This document shows positions 36,301-46,427 of a stretch of 64,000 nucleotides of DNA, piece by piece (positions within the stretch are counted from its first letter, which is position 1; each line of letters starts with the position of its first letter). This DNA comes from Gonapodya sp. JEL0774 (lineage: Eukaryota; Monoblepharomycota; Monoblepharidomycetes; Monoblepharidales; Gonapodyaceae). The DNA lies in NCBI GenBank assembly GCA_027604505.1, contig JADIIX010000063.1, positions 9,376 to 73,375 of the forward strand, in the 5' to 3' direction. Below the pieces are notes generated by a model, which saw only the letters and a program-made list of their open reading frames with translations, was not told the DNA's origin and searched no databases. The position numbers and the translations under genes are program-made.

Positions 36301-37404
36301 GCAAACGGATTCGAGGTTGTGAGCCTCATCGAATATAACAATGGCGCCTCTCAAGTCCAACCCTTGGGCTTTTCTTGCGTGTGGATCCAATAGGTATTGG
36401 TAGGGAAGAAACGTGATATCTGCACGCGGCTGATTCTCCCGGGAAAGGAAGTACGGGCAAGCACCTCGCTCGCGACCAAATGCAACGAGATCCTCGACAT
36501 CAAGAAGTAATGGGGTCGCTTGAGAGAGTTCGACTGGTGCACCGTCTGATGGTCCCTCCTGGTGGGGTGCAGTATCCTCACTCTCCACACCATGGTTGTC
36601 TGCAATGTTCGCTCTTCCCTCCATCCATCCTTGCTTTACAACACTTTCTACACCTGCGTGCCATCTGCACTCCCTTTTCGTGACCTTTTGCCGACACATA
36701 CTCGCCTTGGCAGCGTTGCTACGAGCTTCTCGCACCGAATCGTCCAGGCAAAGCTGCTCACGTGAGGCAAGAATTGAAGTGCGAGGCCGGTATCCAGTGT
36801 TCCGAAGTTCTCGGAGGCAATTGGACAGCTGAGTATGTGTGCGTGATGCATAATAAATTTTGGGTGGATCTGGAGGGTCATCTGAGAAGCAGTGGACATT
36901 TAATAATCCCCAGAAATCGAAAAGCACAGTGAGTGGAAAGCTGAGCGTTGATTTCCCACCCCGTTTGTGATGAAAGATGAATTGGTCTTCACCATCAAAT
37001 GTCTCCCCAACCGCTCTGTCAAGTTCCTCGAGCATTTTCTTTGCCTCTTCCATGTCAATCTCGGGTTTAGACCTCCCATCGCCCAAGTTGGTGGCAGCCA
37101 GTGATGCCTTGAGTTGACTTAGAGCGGCGTAATGTTCTCGCCACGCGAGCACGGAACACAACAGACAGAGAGTCTTTCCAGTACCAGTAGGTGACTCTAG
37201 CAAGGCATTTCGCCTGCTTTGCTAAAATTAAGCAGCGAATCGGTGACAAAAACCTGAGAATCTTATGTTCACATTTTGCGAAGATCGTCGGACACCCACC
37301 AACGAAAGGATTGCCCTTTCCATGAGGTCTACTTGTACGCGATACGGCTCAAAGGGGAACAATGTTTGCACTCCGCGGAGATCAAGTTGCTTTTGGTGTT
37401 TCAT
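33302..37404 (-). CDS. RTEL1: RTEL1 DNA helicase (FeS-cluster XPD family) with C-terminal harmonin-like domain
   Basis: Multi-exon minus-strand gene. Exon 1 (37404-37300) begins MKHQKQLDLRGVQTLFPFEP and joins, at 37221, QSRRNALLESPTGTGKT (Walker A). Further on: IYYASRTHTQLSN, an FeS cluster region with spaced Cys (QLCLDD, MCRQKV, RECRW, ACPYF), the DEAH box IVIFDEAHNLE, LILASGTLAP-like VILASGTLAPLDG with LENPHVI, FAVCRGKVSEGVDFSDAKARG and the motif VI segment AIGRAIRHRSDYGAILLLDDRF (read in parts). The last exon encodes a compact helical region SDYKKLQAFLRAFKAKELDF, like the harmonin homology domain of RTEL1. RTEL1 unwinds D-loops, T-loops and G-quadruplexes at telomeres and forks. Not all internal exon borders in 34.3-36.0 kb were resolved. 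Its start is 53 bp from the CatSper-like stop codon. Confidence 0.92.
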
Positions 37405-37457
37405 TTCTGGATACGGATGATGGTGACACAGTACACATGAACATGTGGAATTGCGGT

Positions 37458-39196
37458 TCAAATTTCCTCTTTTAGTCGAGCAGAATACCGACTATCTACG
37501 ATTTCAGCTAGTGTATTTGCAATTCGAAAGTGAGTTTGTTGTATTCTGTAATGCAGAGATGATCAAATAAATGGAACGAAGCTGGATCTGCTGTCGGGGA
37601 ACACCCACCTGTACATTGTATTCTCGTGATAATGCAATGTCACCATGTACGTTTCCAGCCACGTGACATTGCAACTGAGATGGGATTGAGCTACGATATC
37701 CTCGTGACTGAGAGTTCCAGCGAGCTTTGCCAGCAATTCGTGCATGTTGCCAGACAGTTTCTGCTGTGCCACGAGGTTTCGCATGTCCGACTTCTGCTTC
37801 CGCATGAACATGTCACGTTTTTGCTGGCGGGCTTTCCTTAGTTTGTACAGCTGCAAAGCGCGGTCTGCCTGCGTTGCCTCATCTATGTTCTGAGGGCCAA
37901 CACCGGAGCAGATCAACATTAGGCAGCTTATACAACCGAGAAACATACCTGACAAATGATAGCTATGAAGAGGTTTGTTATGATCATGCTAGCTATGAAA
38001 ATGAAACTTATGGCGAAGTACTGGTTGCCGGTGTAACCAGAGTCCTCGAGGCGTTGCTGATAGTTTTGCCATCCATCCGTCGTGGTCCACACCCAAAGAA
38101 CGTGAAATGCCTTGTCGAGCCCAGACCAATCGGCATAAGCGATGTTGCTCGGATCGTTGCCTGGTAAAGCGGATTTTCAAATGGAACACGTTCGTCACGG
38201 TACGAGGTCTCCTACCAAACAGGTACACTCCCATGACTGCATAGATGAATATAGTGATAAGCAGGAGAATAATGACGTCGATAATATCTCGAGTGATGGT
38301 TCGAGTGAGTGCGTTGACGATAACTTGAAGAGTCCTAACCATGGAAACGGAACGGAAAGCGCGGAGAGCCCGTAAAGCTACGGAAGTGCAAAACATTGGA
38401 TATCAATATCCTTGCAAGGAAAAATACAGCTGTAAATACCCCTGAGCATCCTTAGCACGGTCAGGTTGGTGCTGCCCGTTGCAACTAAACTCGCGAACCA
38501 CTGGGCATAGCTCATAATCAAGATGAAAAAGTCGAAGCGATTATAGCCTCCCTTCCAGTAGACACCAAAGTCAGCGTAGATTTTGAGGCCAGCTTCAATT
38601 GTGTAAATTGCAAGGTAAACGAGGTCGAGATATTGGAACACAGCAGGTGTCTCGGCAACGCCGCCGTCCGTAGATGGAGCGCTCGCAGCATATTCTGTTT
38701 CAATGGTAATTGTAATGATGTTGCAGAGGATAACTGCCATGATACACCAGTTGAATTTTCGATCCTGAGGATGGGAACTTGTACAAGGAGTCGATTTGTA
38801 CCCGCAACAAACAGCCGCCACCGACCTCTACGATTCGTATAACATATTTCTTCGTTAATGGTCTGTGCTCCTTCTTTTTCCCATCATCGATTCGATGGGT
38901 TTCTGAGCGAAACAGGGCGGCGTCCCTGTCGTGTTGACGGCGGCATCAGCAAGTACGATGTATGGGCCGAGCAGCGCTTCGCCTGCACTGCTCACGTCTT
39001 CCCAGCTCCACCTTGTGTCTCAAACTCTTTAAAGAGTTCGGTGGCTTTCAATGCGGCGCGTTGCTGGTTCCACTAGAAGAAGAGAGACCCGCAAGGTGGG
39101 CGACATTGTTTCATTCATCAGATCCTTGCTGAGTCAGACTTGAAGTGCTACCTGAGCCGGCTTTTTCGTCTTGAAGAGGCCATTGTTGGCGTCCAT
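37458..39196 (-). CDS. CatSper-type voltage-gated cation channel subunit
   Basis: Eight minus-strand exons in phase: 39196-39152, 39072-38996, 38925-38826, 38764-38440, 38377-38216, 38160-37949, 37889-37609 and 37545-37458; about 429 residues. One six-helix domain: S1 near NWCIMAVILCNIITITIE, S2-S3 in YLDLVYLAIYTIEAGLKIY and FDFFILIMSYAQWF, S4 with Arg at every third residue (RMLRALRALRAFR), S5 DVIILLLITIFIYAVMG. The pore shows WTTTDGW, fitting the T-x-D-x-W calcium filter of CatSper subunits, then S6 IASMIITNLFIAIICQ. The tail is a charged coiled coil (RKARQQKRDMF) ending NTMYRIQQTHFRIANTLAE. CatSper channels admit calcium into sperm flagella, so a zoospore flagellum role is inferred. Other single-domain calcium channels are the alternative. 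Confidence 0.85.
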
Positions 39197-39288
39197 GTCA
39201 ATTGGTTCGTTTTGTGCAAGCAGTCAGTCGGTGCTGCACGATTTAATTCGTTAAGTTCACGCAAGCCGAAATAGTTTCGATCCCAATC
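39197..39288. promoter_or_regulatory. 92-bp bidirectional promoter interval, CatSper-like / MDM10
   Basis: The two start codons (39196 minus, 39289 plus) face away from each other across 92 bp. Any 5' UTRs and core promoters of both genes must share this stretch or overlap the neighbouring coding sequence. No TATA-like element is obvious. Confidence 0.6.
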
Positions 39289-41368
39289 ATGGAATGGGTA
39301 GAGTACATTGTGCGTCGCTATTACCTCGAAAATGGGTGGAATGAAGATGCATACTTTTCCAATCTTAACGCAGCTTCGCGAGGTGAGCGGGTCGTTGCTA
39401 TCTGATCGTGCAGTCCAGAACGTCGAATCTCGCATTCCATTTCATGTTCGATATCATTGGCACTAAGCGATCCTCGACTTTCCCACACCTGTGGGGCTGT
39501 CTTTACACCTTGGGAAGTCCGTTTCGACGAATCTACGTGCTGCCTACACTCTTGGCATCATTCCCGACAGCAAATCTGCCGGGTTTCTTTACACCAATCG
39601 TCCCCTCTATCTCCCACGAAAACTCTCACTGCAAGATACGTCAGAGGCTAACATGGGGATCGGCTGGCAGTCGTGGTACCCGCCCAAACCCAAGGAAGCG
39701 GACGGAATGCCATTGTCACCTCCTGATCCTGGGGATGGAAAAACGAACAATGGGTGGCGGGGACCTGGAGATGAGGAATCGCCGGCAGAAACGGGTGAGA
39801 TATCTCTGAGTGATGGTGGTGCCCGTACGGCGACCCACGGCCACCCTCCTGTTCGCGAAACTGCAAACCCCGTGCCGTCTCCAACTTCTAGCATATTTGC
39901 TAGAGTCTCGAGTCTATGGAATCGTGCAATAAGCTCAATGACGATTAACGCTGAGGCAGCGGGTGAAAACCGTGGACCAAATGATCCAGTGCCCCTCTCC
40001 CTAACAATTGAACCCGTTCATGCTTCAGTGCGCGAGGACGCTCGAAGCACACGACCGTCGGAGAGTGTGGGTACAGAACCGAGTTCATTAAAGAGCGTCA
40101 GCACTGCCACGGATGCTCCTCCTGTTATCTGGCCAACCCCAACTGCGAGCATTGCAACGACTCCTCCAAGTTCCCCCGACGAAGAGTCTTCCGACCGGCT
40201 CCTGGACATCCAGGATTCTAAAGCTGAAACGCAAATAGAATCTTCACTCACTCCTCCAGAGCGCTCGGATTTCCTCCTGTACGGTCGAATCCACCAGTCC
40301 GGTGGACTAGAGGCCGTTCATTCGCACCGCCTGTCTCAGAAATTGCTCCTCGTCAATACAGCGTTCACTGCATGGGGAAAGGAACCAAAAGGCCATGTGA
40401 GCTTTCATTTTTTTCGGCAGGAAAAGTGGATGCAATCCCCCACTTCCTTGTTATGTCCGCTGCTGAGTGTTTTGCCTGCGTTTGTTCCAGTTCCACTCGC
40501 AACTTGCCTACGCCACCTCCTCAGCCTCTTCCCAATTAACTTACGATTCAGATTCATCAACATTTGGCTTGTCAACCCTGTTCAATCTGGGATCTCCTTT
40601 TGGTGGACTGAGCCAATTAGCGGCCGGTGGCGAAGTGTACTATGTTGCGGACGAGAGAAGCGGCGGAAGTGAGCTGGTGGTATTGTCTTTCCGATCGATT
40701 GCGTGATTGATGCCCTCATCACTTGGCAGTCGCTTGCGGATTTAGAGCACGACAAACATACCCAATGGCTCCACTAAGCATGGATTCCGGGACACTTCTT
40801 GCAGCAGCCGCTGCTGATAAACATGCCGGGGCAGAAGTGCGACCCTCAAGGTCGTTGTCAACCACCACTCAGGAGTCGCTTCTCGATTCCGGCGCCTTGT
40901 CAGTACCATCGTCATCTTCATCGAGGGCTTTGGAAGCGACCACCACCAACCCTGATCACTCAGACGCTCGTTGCTACCCTCCTCACGCTACTTGGACTCT
41001 CACTCTCAACCCCATGATGGGCCATGTCTCAGGCTCCTACACTTCCACCGTTGCTCCCGGAGCGGACGTATCAGCACGTTATGATCTCAACGTTTATAGC
41101 TATGATAGCGATCTTGCTGTTGGAGTTGAGTGGGCACCGCTGGGTCGCGGAGAAATGGTAAAATTTGGGGTTGGAAAAGAGGTGAGCTGAAATTGTGAAA
41201 CCAGCAGATATTGGGGACTTTCTAGCGTTTCCTAATCGTTGAATGTCACAGGGAATTCGCCTCCTGTTTCAAAAGCTGCTTCCCAGAGCGGTAGTTTCAT
41301 TTGGAGTTTTGGCGGGATGGGGCGATAGTGGTCGAAGAGACGTTGGGGTGGAAGTTCAGATTGTGTAG
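39289..41368 (+). CDS. MDM10: MDM10, mitochondrial outer-membrane beta-barrel (ERMES/SAM)
   Basis: Five exons in phase: 39289-39382, 39468-40396, 40491-40668, 40730-41181 and 41252-41368; about 589 residues. The start MEWVEYIVRRYYLENGWNED and AASRAILDFPTPVGLSLHLG match the N-terminus of MDM10. Later strands are recognisable: LLYGRIHQSGGLEAVHSHRL, GGEVYYVADE, TWTLTLNPMMGHVSGSY and ARYDLNVYSYDSDLAVGVEW. The end GVEVQIV resembles a beta-signal for barrel insertion. MDM10 links ER and mitochondria within ERMES and also joins the SAM complex. A roughly 190-residue Pro/Ser/Thr-rich insertion (about residues 85-275) separates the first strands from the rest of the barrel. The reading frame is open through it, so it is probably a genuine disordered loop. 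Confidence 0.9.
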
Positions 41369-41550
41369 ACAGTCGGACATCGGTGGCGGGGGTGGCCCTC
41401 AAGGGGGATATTCTCCGCATTTTACATATTATACATTACCAAGTATGTACATTGTTCATATGAATTAATACCCCCGAGCATAAATTTCCCGGGAAAAGGA
41501 CTTGTGACTCGTTTATGCACTTGAATCGCAACAGAGGGATTACGCGAAGT

Positions 41551-42330
41551 TCAAGAGTGACTGATCGCGGTGGACCGACAGTGGTTCTCAATGCCAACAA
41601 TCTCCAAAACTACCTGGCCCACCAGATACTCTCCATCGTGTGACACAGAGCACAATGAGCGAAGCGTGGACGACAAATTTGAGGACAAATCAGCGGCATG
41701 ATAGCGAACAACTTTGTCCGCAATAACAGGGTCCACCACCAAACTGGGCTTGCTCGGTAATCGCAAATCTATTGGCACGCAGGAATTTCTCGAATGAGAG
41801 GAAGTCTGACACGTTGTGTCGGTTTGCAATTTGCACCTGCTTCTGTTCGCACAACTTGAACGTCGTGCGTGGACATGACGTGAGCTGGGTATAGTGCCTT
41901 GAAAGCAGCTTCTTTCAAGGCCCATCGCGCTTCATGTTGTAGCAATGCCAGTTTCGAGGTGTGAATGAATCACATGAATGAGAAACTCGAGTGAATCAAT
42001 CCCAATGAGAAGCTCGAGTAAATAATCCAGTCATCCCAGCAGAACTTCACCTGCCACCCATTGACTGACCCGTTCCGCTTCTCCTGCCTTAAACTTTTGC
42101 ATATCACATGCTTGTAACGTCAAGTGTGGAGACCATTTGGGAAATCTTCTTTGGAAGTCCTGCAATTCCATTTCTGTGAGGATCCGTCGAAGAAATCGAG
42201 TGGGTCCATTCCGAATGCTGAGGGAGGTCGACGGAGAGTTGGACGAGCATAAAGTAAACGGTTGAAAAGGAAAGAGAAGGCGATGGATTCTAGGAACGTG
42301 AACGATGTCAATGCCGATGCCGATCAGCAT
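41551..42330 (-). CDS. AcpS-type 4'-phosphopantetheinyl transferase (mitochondrial PPTase, Ppt2-like)
   Basis: Three minus-strand exons in phase: 42330-42051, 41929-41837 and 41768-41551; about 196 residues from MLIGIGIDIVHVPRI. An in-frame ATG at 42360 is an alternative start. Family motifs: GIGIDIVHVPRI (magnesium-binding Asp), FLRRILTEMEL, WVAARWALKEAAFKAL spliced across intron 1, and near the end CSVSHDGEYLVGQVVLEI. This enzyme moves the phosphopantetheine arm from CoA to a serine of acyl carrier protein. The short AcpS form in fungi usually serves mitochondrial fatty acid synthesis. A clear mitochondrial presequence is not seen. It is convergent with MDM10 (182 bp between stops). Confidence 0.9.
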
Positions 42331-42466
42331 GGTTTCTTCTGCGGGGATCACATATGCCATTCAAAAGCGCAGACACAGCTGGTTCAACCACCACAGATAC
42401 ATGAATCAGACCACTGCAGAATATCTGCGTGAAATGGTAAATGTGTACAGTTAAGTATGCTAATGT

Positions 42467-44387
42467 TTAATCAATATTCCAGTATCGCACTCTGTTGTCA
42501 TCACTGTAACTTGCAAATGCCGCAACTACAGGAGATGTTGCCACTCCCCGTACAGCAGCAGAGTGAGCTACGAACCCATAAAACGGACACCGTCAGCAAT
42601 CATTTTTGGGTGTCTCCATGACCGCCCAACTGACAACGTACCTGATAGTTTCCTCAACACATTGCCTGTCCTCGCATCCCAACACAACAAGAAGTTATTT
42701 CTGTCGTCACCGCACAGAACGTGGTGTTCTCCGTTGGAAAAAGATGCGGAAATGGGACCAGAAGTCATACCGGCGCCCTCATAACTTTGAGCAGCGGTTC
42801 CTACGAAGGTCAGTGTAACAATCAAATTGCATGAAAAGGAAGCACATGGTCGTCACTAACCACTTTTCATATCCCAGCACTTAACGGTAGAGTCCGCGCC
42901 CGTTGACAGCAGGTACCGTCCATTCTTCGAAAATCTGATGGACCACACCGGTCGTCCCTTGTGCGCTGCTTCGAGGGCGTTTAACACACGACCGCTGACC
43001 TTTAAGTCAGAAACGCAGGTAGAGCATGGGACGTTGAGGAAATGAGCAAATGGGTTCCAGTGAGGGACGGAGCGTCGGTAACCTTACAGTGTCATAAATT
43101 TTGATTGTCCCGTCGTCTGAAGCAGAGGCAAAAATCGTACCAGTAGGCGCAAAGCGGACCTGATATTGTGAGTGTGGAGTCAATGGACACTGTCAGTAAT
43201 ATGCCACTCCTGGTACAATGCCTGACAAACCCACTCTCTCAAAGCCATCCACTACGAGCAGACTCGTGTTGCTTACTCACCGAGTTCACTCTCTTCCGGT
43301 GTGCGTCACTCTGTTGTTGTGGTGTGAAACAACCTAGCGTGCGGTAATCATACACTCGTACTTGACCCTGGTCGGTGCCCGTGAGGAGGAAGTCTCCACT
43401 GGGATGGAAGGAGAGGGATCTGATAGGTTGCGAGTCCTAAAATGAACGTTACAGGCGTGGAAGGTTGGCGTCCAGCGGACGCGACAAATCCGAACGAATC
43501 GATCAGAAACTGGGCAACACCTACCGCAACCCACTTGGTCGCCTTCTTCGCAGTCTTCCCCACTTCGAAAAACCTCACCGCCCTATCCTCACCTGCACTC
43601 GCCAGGACAGCACCACTGGGATGCCATGCCACTTCGTTCACAGGCCCTTGGTGGTCCGAGTAGGTCTTCACCACGGCTAAGTCCGAAGGGGTTGCGGCAT
43701 CGTCGGAGCGGGTTTGGGAGGCCATTTTAGAGGTGGAAAAAATGCGAATGGTAGTATCGCGGGAGCTGGTGGCGAGGTGGGTGCCTGTTGTGGGTCCATA
43801 CCGAGTTTGGAATACATGACGATGGGAACTGAGCTTACAGGACCACAGGCGGTATCTAAGGCAGCGTTAATGACTGCACTAACTCACCATCTGCTGAAAA
43901 TGCGGCCGATAATACTGATGCCTTGTGCATGGAGACGTAGCGCACTGAGTAGTTTGGTACCGGGTGGGATACTGCTCGAATGAGGGTCACACCCACAATG
44001 CAGGGATGCGGATTCATTCGTTTTCAGCGAGCAGGTCGTCCAAGCAGAGATTCGTTGTTTTTAGCTGGTTTCGGGCGTGCCCTGTGAGCCCCATATGGTT
44101 ATGACGTTCCTCTCACCATTCTTCTCATCCTCGTCAAAAGATAATCCCTCCTCCCCTCCTTCTTCTCCGTCTCCCTCTAATCCTTCTGCGTCTTCCCTTT
44201 CTGCTGCCCCACCGTACTTTCCCGCGTGCGCCAACTCTGCCAATTTGGCTGATGCCCCAGTTTGATTCAAGGGGATCCTAGTGTCGATTCCCAACCGCCG
44301 AGCGTGTTCATGGAGGCCGTAATGGTGGAGTTGGCTGATAATGAGGGGCAGGAGCTCTTCACGATCCATCAGGGGCAGGTCGGACAT
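42467..44387 (-). CDS. CSTF1: Cleavage stimulation factor subunit 1 (CstF-50), WD40 protein
   Basis: Multi-exon minus-strand gene. The N-terminus MSDLPLMDREELLPLIISQL then HEHARRLGIDT matches the CstF-50 dimerisation helix. An acidic linker (GDGEEGGEEGLSFDEDEKN) follows. After the splice near 43976, PNYSVRYVSMHKASVLSAAF opens a WD40 propeller, with blades such as HLATSSRDTTIRIFS, DHQGPVNEVAWHPSGAVLAS, SLSFHPSGDFLLTGTDQ, FASASDDGTIKIYDT, YLLSTGADSTVKCWDM and a final HSAAVRGVATSPVVAAFAS. It ends RVRYWNID. CstF-50 is part of the nuclear complex for 3'-end cleavage of pre-mRNA. Seven blades fit the length. Exon borders between blades are partly inferred. Confidence 0.9.
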
Positions 44388-44801
44388 TTTAGTGATTTAA
44401 ATTTTTGGTGGAAGGTTCTCACCGGCCACCCGACAACGTGCATCCCAAGCTCCAAAGAACTACGCCCACTCCCTTTCGTGCAATTAATTGCAACGGCGGG
44501 GCGTAGAACTCATGAATAGTGAGCCAGTTGGAAACACAGCTAGGGGCAGTCGGAAGAAGGTGTGTAGATGCGATCACTCCAATATAATAACAAAATACAC
44601 AGAAAAGAGTATGTCAAGCTCGCATTAATCTCCTATTCCCCTGGGCCCAACCACGCGCCCTTACGATACACCGAAACAGTGGTAGAATCCTGGTGACAAA
44701 GAAAAAGAAGAGAGATCGAGTGGTGAACATAGAGGAAGTGCACCGTATTCAAAGGAGTCAGTACTCACGCCTCTCGAGCGTTGGGCAATCCGGTAAGCTC
44801 T

Positions 44802-45056
44802 TCACTCGGGCTTAGGTACAGGAGCAGGGGATTGGCGAGTCTTGTGCTTGGGGCTGATGCGAAGAGCATCTGGGGGCTAAGGAGGATGTGCAGAAGGGTG
44901 TGAGAGGTCGGGAATCGTTTCCAGCAGCAAGAAGTTTAAACTGTGTCTACTCACGGTTGTGTATCCCAGCATTCCGTGCCAGTACGTACTCCCGACAAAT
45001 GTGGCAATAAGGGTACCGGCGACGAGAGTGTAAGGAAGAGGAAGTGCGCCAGGCAT
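44802..45056 (-). CDS. Small single-pass membrane protein, unknown
   Basis: Two minus-strand exons, 45056-44955 and 44876-44802, join in phase with canonical GT-AG borders and encode about 58 residues. The N-terminal half is one hydrophobic helix (PYTLVAGTLIATFVGSTYW) followed by HGMLGYTT. The C-terminal half is polar and basic (ALRISPKHKTRQSPAPVPKPE). Size and layout recall small mitochondrial inner-membrane or ER subunits, but I do not recognise the family. It lies upstream of CSTF1 on the same strand and has its own start and stop. Confidence 0.55.
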
Positions 45057-46427
45057 TGAATTAAAGCGTCACGGTCACGGCAATTAGGCGGAAGCGGGCG
45101 AGAGGCAGGTTAGAGAGATATCTGGATGTAAATCGCTAAGAAATTCAGAGTTAAATATTCCAACCTTGACTAACAGAGTGCGTGAGTCACTCGGTTAGGT
45201 AAGAGCATGAGTCAGTGAGGGGCAATCCCAAAGGGCGATCCCACTGGCTTTTGTATACACAAATCACACAACTTGCGAAATTAGAGAGTAATTAAAGATT
45301 TGTATATTTGATTCTTGCACGCATACCCGTGATCGGCGGTACTCAGGTGGGTGTCTCCCAACCTTGTTGCTTCAAACGTCCCCACGCAGTCCCATAATTC
45401 ACCTGATCCCAAAAACGTCAATCACACTCGGCCCTCCTCGTTGATATTATGACTCAGGTGAACTGACCGACACGCAATGGGCGTGCAGTTGCAATTGCGT
45501 ATTAATATGACACAGAACAATTGCGCTATGACCGATTCCTCTTCGCAGTGAAATTGCTCTTGACTTATTCAAGGTCAACGTCCATACTACAGTAAAAGTA
45601 AGGCAGAACCGTGTTTACAGTTCAGAACTGTGTTTACAGTTGTAGTTATCGCAATGCTTTGTTTGAGAGGGAGAGAGATAGAGAGAGCTGCATAAGGAGA
45701 GAATTGAGCCACATGTGTGAGATGGCATTTGATGCAGCTGACTTGCTCTCGTAACCTTGATGAGAAACCAGCCCTAAATATTTTTGAACAGCAGGTACTC
45801 AGGGGGTTTGGGGAAGTGGGAAGTGGGAGAAGGTGGTGTAGAAAGATTGTTGTATACCCTTGACATCTCGCGCACCGGGTTGGCCACAGACTATTATAAA
45901 TACCCACATGTATACTAGAGAAACGAACAATATACATACGAACACTCGAGACTACGTCCGGACCCACGGAACCGTCACGGTTACACTACAAGTTTGAGGG
46001 GTATGAGCCTTCACTTGCTTCCACCCTTCCTTCCTGTCTTCTGCAAAGTGAGCATTGCCCTTTGAAGGGTCCTATTATACGTGACTTCTCAATAGCGCCT
46101 GCTGGCTGGATTGTCTAGGAGTTTGTCCCGGACTAGCAAACGTGACTACGAGTGCATGTTTCTCTTGCAAGTAGCAGGAGAGCATGCACACGGATGAATG
46201 CACATCAACATTTTTCATTGGTGGGACTTCACCTTCGCTACTATGTATTACAGAAGACGGAGGTTTGGAGAGAGACCGATCTGTACGAAAGCTCCGCCTC
46301 TCTGCTGCCAGTGTGGTCGTACTCGCCACAGCCTCCTCGCAAAACCCGTGGCCACCCTCAGCATCCGATTGCACGATTTCAACTAGCACCACCAGACTCG
46401 CCGCGATCGATATCGCCAAGAACCATA
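45057..46427. other. Longest gene-free stretch on the right half; purine microsatellite
   Basis: No recognisable coding exon on either strand over 1.37 kb. A short purine repeat of GA/GATA type lies near 45665-45690. Several copies of a CAGTTGTGTTTACAG-like sequence near 45607-45640 may be a small duplication. The right end should hold the promoter of the ubiquitin-like/ZZ gene. Confidence 0.5.
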
